The notes below the pieces were generated by a model that was given only the letters and a program-made list of their open reading frames with translations, did no database searches and was not told where the DNA came from. Positions 10,501 to 22,500 of a DNA stretch of 25,500 nt are shown in pieces; position 1 is the first letter of the stretch; each line of letters opens with the position of its first letter. Source of the stretch: Cristatella mucedo. Its lineage: Eukaryota; Bryozoa; Phylactolaemata; Cristatellidae. The stretch lies in assembly GCA_009760855.2 (NCBI GenBank), contig WPIO01000001.1, positions 4,672,001-4,697,500 of the forward strand, given 5' to 3'. A program made the position numbers and the translations under genes.

Positions 10501-13500
10501 TATCAAAGGACTCGGCACTAGATTTACATCAAAGGGCGAGGTCGTAAATATAAATCGAAGGACAGCCACCCAAATCTAATAATAGTAATAATAATAATAT
10601 ATTTGTTATAGCGCCCTCATAGGAATAAATCTTATTTTAGGCACTTTAAATTTTCTGTAAAGGAAGCATAATCGATGGTTAGCGGTAGCATGCTCAACTA
10701 ACAGCAAGCGTAACATGGTTAGTGGTGACATGAGCAGGGTCAGAATGCAAATATGGTTAGTGGCTGCGTGAAAAGTTTCGGCACTTATAAGCACATAAAG
10801 AACGAACCACATGGAACTACGAAATGCTGCAATAACTAAATGCTTTTAGCGTCTATTAAAATTGTATCAAGCCAGGGGATGTCGTGAAGCCAGTCAGAAG
10901 TGAGTTACAAGCTTTTGGAGCAAACGAAGTGTACGGTACCCGAAGGATTTGAAGTTCTTAGGAGCTATAGGTAAACCATTAGATTCTGAAAAGCGAGTGG
11001 AACGATGATGAACGTGGTGGGGAGCAGATCCGATAGGTAGGGTGGAGCCAAAGAATTAAGAGACCTAAAAGTGAGTGACAAAACCTTGAAGTCGATGTGT
11101 TGCTTGACTGTGAGCTAGTGCAGGTCGGTGAGAAGTGGTATGACGTGGCAACTGCGATGCTCACGACAGACAAGCCTAGCTGCAGAGTTTTGTACCAGCT
11201 GTAAACGCCTGATTGCACAGGCCGGTAGGCCAGCAAGCAGTGAACTCCAAAGGTCAAAACGGGATGTCACAAATGCATGGACCAATTTAGATGTGGTATA
11301 CCTGTCTAGACAAGCCCCAAATTTTAGAAAAGTTTGCAAATTTTTCAATTTCTGATCTACACTTGATTTTCCCTTAACTAGTAAGTTGGTTTTATCATCA
11401 TTAAATTTAAGGAAGTTTGCTGTCATCCTTGTGCGTTTTTCATCAAAAGATGCAGCAAGGGAGTTGAGGGAATACGTGCTGGAGGGTTGAGATGGGTAAA
11501 AGCAAAGGTACAGCTGAGTTTCATCTGCATAGAAGTGAAATCCTAGATTGTGCTTTGCAATCACATCAGCTAGGGAGAATGTATAAATATGAAAAGAATG
11601 GGACCGAGCACGGAGCACTGAGGTACCCTATACTTCAGAGGTTTCTCGGGTATATCTCTTTTTTCCATTCACATCAATACTCTGTGGTCTCCCGCTGAGA
11701 TAGGACCTGAACTGTTGCAAATGCCAAAGTTCTGTGGCTAAGTACACGAGCAGACCTCGTAGAGCCATACTGTGGCCATCACATGAACCTCAAGCCACAT
11801 AGTAGCCATTGCGAGTTTGCGTGTCGACACGAAAACACGTGTTTAATTTTTTGTGTTTGGTCATTTATTATCTAACGAATGGCCCTCTTTTAGCCAGATA
11901 TAAATGGCATGAAAAATCCCGCCTACCAAGATGGCTATTTAATGCAAGCGTTACGTGCCCCTTAAAAATGGATGTGCTAAAAAATTCAAACTTATTACCC
12001 TAAGGTCATCAAGTTGCAGCGCTGCTCCGCTATTCACGGGTTGGGTTATGAAATCTTTCTTATTCAATCATTTAGAGTTTGACCTTCATTGACCATCACG
12101 TGGTCGTCTGTTTTGGTTTCCTTCCTGATTTCTGTCAGAATGTCTGAAATTTTTTAGAATCCCTCGTATGTTTTATTAGTAGGGGCACAGAAGTCTCCTA
12201 AGAAGGAAATGTGTTCAAGGGAGGCTCAAAAGAAGGCTGCCTATAGCTGTTGAGGCTTTCGGAGGCTTGCTACCTCAAAATCGACACCTCGCGGTTGCTC
12301 CCTGCATTTTAGTTCTAGTTTGGTTCGGTTTTAACCGAGAATGAATGTCTACAGCATTCGTCATTTTGAAGCGTTCGTTTAGTGAAAGCAGAAACTGAGC
12401 ATTGAAGAATAAATTTAATGCTTCAACTTTTCAGATTGGCCACTTCAACCTGAGTTCACGAACGGTTATCACTTGGCTGTACAGCGGCTTCAATCCCGCG
12501 ACGTCAGTGCAGCTTCCAGAAGGTTACGCCGACGATAACTACCACGGCTCCATTATCATTAAAGCCACGGACAGAATTGGAGGCCAGAGAATTATTTACT
12601 TGGATGTTGCAGTAAGCAATTGTTCTTATCCATTCCCGTTTGCCACAACCGTACGAGGCTGGGGCTCGCAAATTCGCATGAGTATTTAGATCCGAGATTG
12701 GGTGTGCATTCGTACACTCTGTCAGCGGGGTATTTGGCATTGCCGATTTCAAGCTCCAAAACAGGACAATCGGCTTTATTGTGAATGAATATGCTTAAGT
12801 GCATTCTTTAAACAATTAAATTTCTATGGTAATGTAGTACTCGCCAACATAACAGCATGTTTTCTATTAATGCGGCAAGCGATCTCAGCAACGTATGACA
12901 TGTTAGTTATTTTGCCATTTATAAAGTTTACTTGAATATTTCAGTGAACCAATGCCCAGCCACTGTCGTCTAACCATCCAGTAACTCCAGTGCTTTTACC
13001 GGGCTTTGCATGAAAAGAATAATGAGCATAAGTCCTGAATTTGTCTGCTTATTGTGTCAATAGTGAGGGAGGACAGTTGGAAAGCGATGCTTATAAAATT
13101 TCCTATATCAACAAGTAAAAAAATACAGCTTCTTTTTAGAAGTAATAACTATTAAGCAAATTCCGAATGTTTTTCTGTAGACGTCTCAGCATTATTATTG
13201 TCTGCCGCTAGTGCTCGAGTGCTCAGTTTGCATTTTCAGAATTCCATCAGACTAAGCTGCAGAATATGATTTACAGTATAGCATGCATTGCGCCGCCTTG
13301 ATTTCGATACTAGCGTGACCGTTACAACTCTTTAGGTGAATCCGACAGATGTCAACAATATTATGATTACTTGTTCTGATATTATTCGAAAGAGTCCTAA
13401 CATGGAGAACATGATCATGTCTGGTCAACTGACGAACGTTTGCGGTGTGTACGGCGCCGTAGCCTCGGGAATAAACATCATTGCCTCAGCTCCTGACATA

Positions 13501-16500
13501 TTCAACGCGAGCGGAAACTCGACATTGGTAAGTCGCTCCCGCGGTGCCTCTTCGACTTGAAACGGAATCGGTACCGTGCTTTCAGAAGCAGAGCACGTTC
13601 GTCTGATCTTCTGGCATGGTGATGTCGCCTTATGCGAGGAGCAGCAAAGGCATGTAAGCCCCACAGGTTATAGCGTCTTCTAAAAAGTTCAATAGGCTAG
13701 AAGTGAGGCTCGGAAACAGATATGCCTAATAAAGAGATCTGCTTGTAATTCGGAGAGCATTAGCTCCGCCTCCTTCTCGCAGTTCATTATAATAGAGGCT
13801 GGATCAGTAACAAAAAAGAATCTACATTGAGAATCGGGCATTTTCAGCAACAATTTGCACCGTTCGCGTAATTTGCCTTTTACTTCGTAAACTGTGCACA
13901 AGAGTCTGGTGTTTATCTATTCGAAACCTATTCTCTTCGCAGGTTATTTTTTTCTAAATCAGCTTGAACGCAACAAAGCAATTCCTAAACGACAACTCCA
14001 GCAGTAACTTGGAAAGATTAATTTCTCTGTGGGTGCTATAGAAATGTGTTACTATTGGTAATATTAAGTCGAGATTTCGCTGAATAGAGTTGGTTGGCTG
14101 CACAAAAAGGAACTACGGGTATCGTCCACTTAAATATTGTTAGGCAGCTCAAAAGCTGACACCCATAAAATTTCGCGAGCTCGCATCACGCATCAGAAAC
14201 CTTAAAAGCGGAATACTGGCTTGGTCTTGCCAAGGTAGATAACGTTGACGATCCGACGCGCCGGTAGTTCCGGAGCTGTACATTTCGCGACGTGCAGCTT
14301 GGACCTCGCTGCTGACTCGGTTCTTCACTAAAGGCCTACATCAGCGTGGCCCGATGAGGCTGCAATTAGTCACTGTCGTCCGCTGCGTGCCTTTCATAAA
14401 CCTGGCTTGGCTATAACCAGCAGGCACGCCATGAATGTTTCTCTCACAAGTTCTTTGCTGCCGTGCTTAACTGTAAGATATTTTATTTTCATGCAACGTT
14501 AATTGTAATTATCCTTCCCTCTGGCGGCCTGTCAATGCTCTAAATATAGGGCGTAAAGCTTCCTCGTCTCTCAGGCCCGCACTTGTACTAACCGGCGAGC
14601 CCGTAACAGTGGTCCGCCTATCGGCCTCGACCCGGAGTGCCACAGGGTACCCTTGATAGCTCATTTACTTGAGGTGAAAGTTGACAATCGCCATGCGAAA
14701 TCTCTATCGCTTGCTGGATTTGGCCCGCGCGGTGCCAATTTCCTCAACGAATTAATTCATCATTCAGGTATCCGTTTAACCTTCTAATAAAGCTCGGTAT
14801 CAGCGCGTGACGGAAGCTACCTGGCCTGCTATTCGCTCCATCTAACCATCAATGCGATCATTGCCTCCTTCGTACGGTTAGACACTGCAGGGTGAGCGAA
14901 TTGCATGTTTTTTTCAAATTTAAAACCTGAAATCATTTAGTATTCCAGCCCACTGGTTCTAATGTGACTCATTGTTTAAGTTCCTTGGAATTTATGAGGC
15001 CCGTGGCAAAAAAGCTACGAAACTTGCAAAACCTAATGCGAAGTCTTGATCGATTTTCTGGACCAACGCTCGACTCATGTGCGTCTAATCTAGATATTCT
15101 GACACACTATATGCATCCTAACCTGGTCCATAAACTACCGATTTTACAATGCAGCACCTTTTTTTAGAAGAGTTTTGCTTACGTCAAAGCCATAGATTGC
15201 ATGTTGCAACCACCGGTGGACAACGTGAACCCTAAAATAAAGGAATTTCTGGAGTGGTATGGCCTCTCCGGGCTGCATGCATTTGTTTTAACCGAATTCA
15301 TGTTCCCACTCGAGGAGCGTTCGACCTCATGCTTATGCACAGAGCGATCCTTTGCTGGACTTGTCGGGTGCATGCCTTGGTGCTCTGCTTGGGCCGTGAG
15401 TGCATGTCTAAACCTGGATCTTAGCATTGGGGTAAGGTGATCGCCCTACACAACAAAGGTCATCGGTTCGATTCCTACAGTGAACGATCCTTTATTGCCC
15501 ACTGCAAGCGGCGGTGACAGCCGTTAATGCTCCTCTGCTGCTAAATAAAGTGGTGCCGCTGAATTAGCTAAGCCATAACCTTTAACTTCGGTGCTACGCT
15601 CGTCTTTTCTGAGCACCGGCTGCTACAAAGTAGTCTTAATAATCGGCTCAGACAAGCTCAGATGCAAACTTTCTTACTTAGAGGAACGGCAGTAAAATGT
15701 CCTCTGATTTTTCTTCTTCCAGATGGAGTTGCACGCCGCTGAATTGCAATCCCAAGAAAATACTTATGAAAAGTGCATCGAGACTATGCTGAATCAGCTA
15801 GAAAATCTACCACCGGACAGCATTAAGTCCGTGCAACTGATTATGAACGTGGTGGCGCGTCTACTGAAGCTTCCGAAGCTGGTTCGTAGCTGCCCCTGCT
15901 AAGTTCAGTGAGGCACCATTATACGCCAAGGTCTTCGCTTTAACTAAAATTTTCCCCCACAGGTCACGCTCGATGCTCTGACTAAAGCTCACACTATAAT
16001 GGACGTGTGTATGACAGCGTTCGAAAAATACGTCACGGAATCAAAGCTACCCGCCGAACAGCTGCAGAGAGCTGCCGCTTCTATTGTCGGAGCTGCTGGC
16101 GCCGTCTTGACGGCCACCTCCGATCATCTATCGACTACGGTGAGCCCATGCAATCCGACACGGCAGCGCGGTAACTTTGCGGCCGCCTCTATCTCCTCCC
16201 CCTGCCCCACCTACCGGTCGCCTGTGTGCTAGGATGCAATGGAGCGAGGCATCGAGGCATCGTCATCATCCCTAATGGTCTTGGCGGGGACCATTGAGAG
16301 ACTGAGAGCCGTTGCAGAGTCTCCCAGCCGAGCTCGAGCTGCTCGAGCTGCTGCAGTTGCCTACCATGAATTATTTGGAACTGACTTTTAACTTTAATAT
16401 TGCCATCCAATCTCAAGCTTCGACAATTTGTCGACTAATTTCTGCCTCCGGCGCTGCTGCTGCACGTCAAGCTCCCCGAGGCCTTCGTTAGTTCTCCATT

Positions 16501-19500
16501 AGAGACTACCTAGTAGCAGACCGAAATGCGACCTCCTTCTGGAAAACCTTACAGAGTCGGCTAGAGGCGTAACGTTGCTTTCTAATGGTGTAAGATTTGA
16601 AAGATGCAATAAATAAGCAACGATCTTTGATCGGCAAGTCTGTGCAGCTGCGAACGCATGCCGAACTTCGAATGCAATCGCAATGGGACACAGTGAGTCC
16701 GACTGGAGCACCGCCGGGCCTCACGGGCTAACGAACTGAAGTGGCTGCTGACTACTGCAGTTGGTTACCTAGGGGCGCTCGCCAGCCGCTGCCCGTGCGC
16801 CTCCTGTACCACTCCCCGGGTACAGGTGCCTGCATGAGGCTGCTTGGCTAATCGCAACTTTGAAGCAAGGCTCGCCAAGGAATCGAGCAGCGGCCGCGGT
16901 CATTCCTTACTGAGTGCCCCATCAGTCCGATTTCGCTAATATTTTTCACTAGCTAAGCTATAAAAAAAATAATTCATTTGTATAGCGCCCCAAGAGAACT
17001 TAATCTCTATTCAGGCGCTTTACATATGCCTCCGGGCTCGAGCCCACGACCTCAGCCAGACCTTGGTCGAGGGCGAGCACCTTAACCAGCTACGCTAGGT
17101 CGCTTCGATGAATTTCACATTTTGGAAGATAAGCAGTAGTGATGAATTAGGAAATAAAAGTACATAGATTATTCACGCATTACGATTTTATTTGCGCCCA
17201 TAGCTGCCTTGTGGTACGGTTTTTAATTCTTTAAAAGAAAGAAGTGCATGAGAGTAGTTGACTTTATTTTTTATCAATACTCCAATGATGCAGGAATCTT
17301 TTTTGGATTGCTTTCTTAAGTAAACAATTTTAAGGAGCCCCGCCGAAACTAAAATGGCTTTGGAAATATAAATTATCGCAACATAACTGGCTCTCTGCAT
17401 TGAATTTTCAATGCCAACGCTCTAGTGGTACGATATTATATGAATGAGCTTTGCAAAAATTAAACCAAACCACACAAATAGTAATAATCAGTTCACAATT
17501 TATTAAGGTTTCTATTATTTAGCAAGCTATTTCTAAGACTTATTACGATTGGCGATTAAATTTCTCAACCGGATTTTATTAAGGATCGAATGACGCCCAA
17601 AATTTATAATAATAAATTTCACTGACTCTTGTTAGAAAACGGCCACCGTTACTGCTGAACCGAAGAACTTCCTTGTTTAGAAGCTTTACCTCAAAAATTT
17701 GTAATATCTTGACTCTGAAATCTGCACTCTGTACTTCTGGTAAATATAATAGTAAAATTTGATTGTAAGTCTCTTATGCGGTACCGTGTTACTTGTTTAA
17801 AATCCAAAACCTTTGCTATGTCGAAGTTTTGGGCGTAAAAATCTTCGTCTTGCGGTCAAAGGATCGCATTGATCAGAGTCCGGAGCTATATGCATGTAAG
17901 CAAGGCTGGACTCGGCCTCAACAACATGCTGATCTGACGGCCTGTGCCGTCTGGTTGGAGGGCAGCGTGCCACTCCGTCCCACATGCCACTCCGTCTCAC
18001 AGCGGTAGCATGACCGCTTCGCAGTCGATCAAACGCTTCGAAGACTGAGACCAAGAATTGTGTGTGTGCAATAATGAACTTGAATAGCCAGTCTTGCATA
18101 TTTCTTCGCTCAGACTGCAAATGTCAGCATAACAGCGATTCAAGAAGACGCCACAGACATTATTACCGCTCTTCAAGACAAAATCCAGGCACTCCAAGTT
18201 TCCGGCGAACCACCAGCGGTCCTGATAACGGAAGCAGTCACAGCAGCATGTCACAAGGAGTATCCTGAGTCTGTGGGGTCAGGTATGTGAGAGCATATCG
18301 CTTGTCAGTGAACCCTTTGCTTTATGGTTGCGTCTATGTGTGCTCGACAATACTGTTTTCGTTGTATACTTTTCTCTGCATGTTAACGTCGAAATCAAGC
18401 TAATTTTTTGTACTACTGAATTCCAGATAGCGAGTTGGAAAGGGGGTCTACTATAAAGTGCCGCTCAGCTCGCATACGAAATCTGCTTCGCTAACCACAG
18501 CTCGACTCAATCCATTGCTATAATTTGTCTTATTGATACTTGGCTTCCCCAATTAAATTTAACATCTGCCTATTGTATTGTATTTATTTATTATATGCCT
18601 ATTTATTCTTATCGAATTGTACAGCTAAGTGTAAAAATGAGCTACTACATGCAGTGCATTAATTGGCTTTATATTTCACTGTGATACAAGAAAGCACAGT
18701 TCCGTGAAAATTAGTAAAAAGCTATACACAGCACTGTTCGTATACCTTTGGAAATTTTACCGTCATTATATTTTGTATTTTATGTAATTATATAGCTTCC
18801 TTTCTATTTCTTTAATTTTATTTGTGAATTGGCTGCTTAAAAACGGATATTCTCTTACGCAGACTAGGAGTGAATGCCTTTTGGTTTGAGTTTCTTAATG
18901 CTGATAGATCTTACCCTGACAATAGCTAACGATTTGTCAGTTTAGCTAGTATGTATTTTTTTATTTAAGATCTGGCTCTTATTACATTTATTGCTACTAG
19001 AATGAGTGGATTCGATAACGAGTTCTATAATAATGCCTACAGTACAATTAACCCTTTAGTTTGAACATGAAAAGCATTACAGCCTTACACAAGTGTACTC
19101 TCACTACAGATTGTAAGAATGTATTTTTATGTGCTTCTACTCTCGATGTACTGACAAACTTTAATATTGCTCTAGCTTAAATCTCAAATTAATTGGTGCA
19201 ATCGTAGCAGCCGTCTCTCTTATGATGGTGTGCTTGTGTTAGAAGCTCCGTCGTGTACATTTTCTAACCCTATTCTAAAGTAGTCAGAAATTACCGGAAT
19301 TGAACCACCGAACTTAAATAAAAAATTTCCTGAAATAAAATTAGAAGTAATTGCGATGAAAAATATCCAATTAATTTGTGTACAGCGATCAACTATTCGT
19401 CCATAACGTTCAAACTTATTGCTTGACTCTTTAGTAACGAACACTTAATGCAACACTTCCGCTGTTCTGGCCTTACCTTCATGCTAGTCTCTTAAAAAAA

Positions 19501-22500
19501 TTTTAATGGCTCTGCTAAATTAAATAATATTTTCATTTAGCCTTGGCCCGATGCATTCATTTCAGCTGCAAAGGGTTGGTAATCTGTGCTGAGTACAAAA
19601 CGTGTGAATTTATTGGTTGTTTTTTGTAATTTACGTAATCGTGATAGTGATTTTATGTGGCATAAGAATTACCTCTGTGTTTGGCTGCAGCACCCAAGGA
19701 TGCTCAGCTAGGCAACTCATTCTTGACTCCGTCAGCGGAACATATTTTCGGGACATCTGGCAATGAGAGCGTCTTGAACGTTCAGATGCAGGTACGACAA
19801 GCATTATAGAAAGAGATTTGCACCAAGTTAGGTGCTGCCAGCCCTGTACATTATGTGCGCTTCTCTTGCATTCGATGTAGGCATCTCTACTAAGCTAAGA
19901 AAGTGACTGGCTTAGCAAATGCCAGTACGAGGAGCAAGCTGCTTAACTTTTAATCTGGCCTGCAATTATTCTAAGCTATGCTACAAAAAATTAAATTAAA
20001 TATCGATATTATTATTTCAAAAATTTGGGCTTCCTTCTCCGTTCTTTGGATCGATGTTTCTACACTACTTTATTTCGATGCCTCATGAACTCAAGTCTCC
20101 GTAGTCTTTATAATCAGAACGGCCCTACTACCACTATTACTTAAAAATGCACTCCGTTACATTATGTTATATCTAGTGTTATAGAGTACATTCGTATGTC
20201 GTGATAGCTGATAATGACCAGAGGTAACCTTCAAGGGGAACTTCCCGCTGCTCCTACCACGTCCTGTTCCGACAGTACTAAATAGAAACTCTCCCCTAGC
20301 TAGTATCGGCACCTAACCTGCAGCCGCTGGCTCAATAAAAGGATGTTAAATATCAAGTCTAGAAAGATCGAGCAGTGCCAAACTTTACGCAATCTAATTC
20401 TTTTTAATGAATAGTTTAACTATGCATTTCTTTTGCCTCAGCTTCTTCAGCAACAACAGTATTGTTTGTACCTTAAGCTATTCGGTTTCTCCCACAATTC
20501 TTGCTCAATATTCCTGACTAGACTCGCTCTACCGACCACTAAAAATTGTTGTCTAGTTACTCTTTATTATTTCATAGTCATTTATTAATCATACCTAACG
20601 TAAGTTACTAGCTCCCATTACTTATCACTTTTCATTATGCGAATGCAAGTTGGCTATAAAATTAGAGCCATCTAGTGTCAAATATGTTTTAAAGACGCAC
20701 TGCAATACCGCATCGTTCCTGCGGCCATAATGAGTAACCGCCGGTTACAGATTCAAAATCCTTCGTCTTTGAGACTTTGGAAACAATACGGTTACGATAT
20801 CTCACGACTAAGCTTGCTTAACAGCAATCCATTGGATTGGTCCAGCTAGCCGTACTTGGTAAACTTTGTAATCAAAGGCTAGTAAGCGATGTAGTTACAA
20901 AAAAGGTAGAGGGAAACACAACTAGTAGCTTCCCCTTTACCCACGACAGTCTGCCGACCCTAAGAGAGGCAGAGTCAACGCGAAATTGTGCGGCAGCCGG
21001 ATTGACCTCTCGGTTAAACCCGTGAGCATTAAACAGGATTGTGGCCCGCACTCATTCTTTTCCTATAAAAATCATTTAGTTGGATATCGCAGCCATTTAT
21101 TTGACTTGAGACGACTCATTACTAGGCTCTTAGGTTTTAACTTGCTGTAGCTTTGAATGGCCAAAGCTAGAAAAGGGCTGTCGGTACCATATCTAACTAG
21201 TGCCGTCACTAACTTAGATATAATCAAATCTATCTGGAGAGCTGTAAACGATGCTTGCAACGATTCCGCTTTTGCTTACACAAGTTGCCTATTCACCCGA
21301 CGTTACGTACTGTCTTTACAGACGAAAACTGTCAAGGTTAACACTTTGGCTAGCTCCAACAGCAGCCAAACTGCCGGAAATTCGTCGGAAATGTTAGTTA
21401 ACAGTCACATTCTCGTGATATCCATCGCAAATGAAACTGGCAAGCCAGGGGTTTTCCCAAAAATGACGAAGCCCACGCACCTCACAATAGCACGAGAGAG
21501 TGAATCTTTGACACCGACTCCTGTCTACGGCAATGCAACTAAAGTCGTCTCAAGGCGCATGGTCTGCTACGAGGTAAGACTGCTCTTTACATTCGCTTCC
21601 TTTCAAATCATTTCGCCTGGGCCTATCCAGAGCAGTAAATTGTGAGTGCCACAAGCTACGGGCGCCGCTAGTTACCGGCTAATTTGATGAATGTGTATTT
21701 GGCTTTGGTCTAACGTCAGGCCACGAGGTATGCTGTGTTAGGCAAACCAGGTCGGGTAAATTAGGAGCTCAAATAATAATAATGATATTATAATAATGCA
21801 TTTGATATAGCGCCCTCAGAGAACTCAATCCTTTTCTAGGCACTTTACGTCTGCTGCAAAAAAGCACGATTGAACGGTTAGCGGTAGCATGCTCGATAAA
21901 CAACAAGAATAACTTGGTTAGGGGTGACATGCACGGCAGCATGCCATTTTTTTAGCACGCAAAAGCATATAAAGGTCGAATCACAGGGACCCCTACATGC
22001 AGTGATAGAGAGGTGCATTTTTAGTTTCTTTGTAAATGTGAACAAGTCAGGAGATGTCGTTACGCAAGTCGGGAGCGAGTTCCAGGCTTTGGGAGCATAC
22101 GAACTAAAGGCAGGGTCTCCAAAGGATTTAAGAATTGTACGATGTATGGGTAAACAGTTAGATTCCGAAAAGCTGGTGGTGCGATGCTTAGCCTGGAGTC
22201 GGAGTAGATCTGAAGGTAGGCTAGAGCCAAATAATGAAGAGACCTAAAAGTGAGCGATGAAACCTTTAAATTGATCCGTTGCTTGACCAGTAGCCAGTGC
22301 AGGTCAGCGAGAAGTGGTGCGATGTGGCAACTGCAACGCTCACAACAGACAAGCCTACCTACAGAGTTTTGCACCAGCTGTAAGCACCTGAGTGCATAGG
22401 CCGGTAGACCAGGAAGCAGTGAGTTACAGAAGTTGAGTTGGATGTCACAAATTCATGAACCAATTTTGATGTGGTATCCCTATCTAAACAAGCCCCGGTT

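Larger units (their letters stand above)
16356..18113 (+). other. Intron (provisional 5' end) with an antisense SINE
   Basis: The intron is about 1.76 kb and holds a tRNA-SINE at 16960-17110 and an AATAAA at 16608-16613. In 17111-18113 the DNA is AT-rich and featureless. It ends cttcgctcag. Confidence 0.55.

Noticed and set aside
15201-15440. 79-codon + strand open frame with several Cys
   Set aside because: It starts in unremarkable intron sequence and ends in the SINE head, without phase-matching splice sites or homology.
17034-17110. Possible genuine tRNA gene on the minus strand
   Set aside because: Box A and box B are present, but no acceptor stem closes and the head is fused to an L2-like tail, so it is a SINE.
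21924-22247. 107-codon + strand open frame
   Set aside because: It is the antisense of L2 copy C; the minus strand carries the RT sequence.
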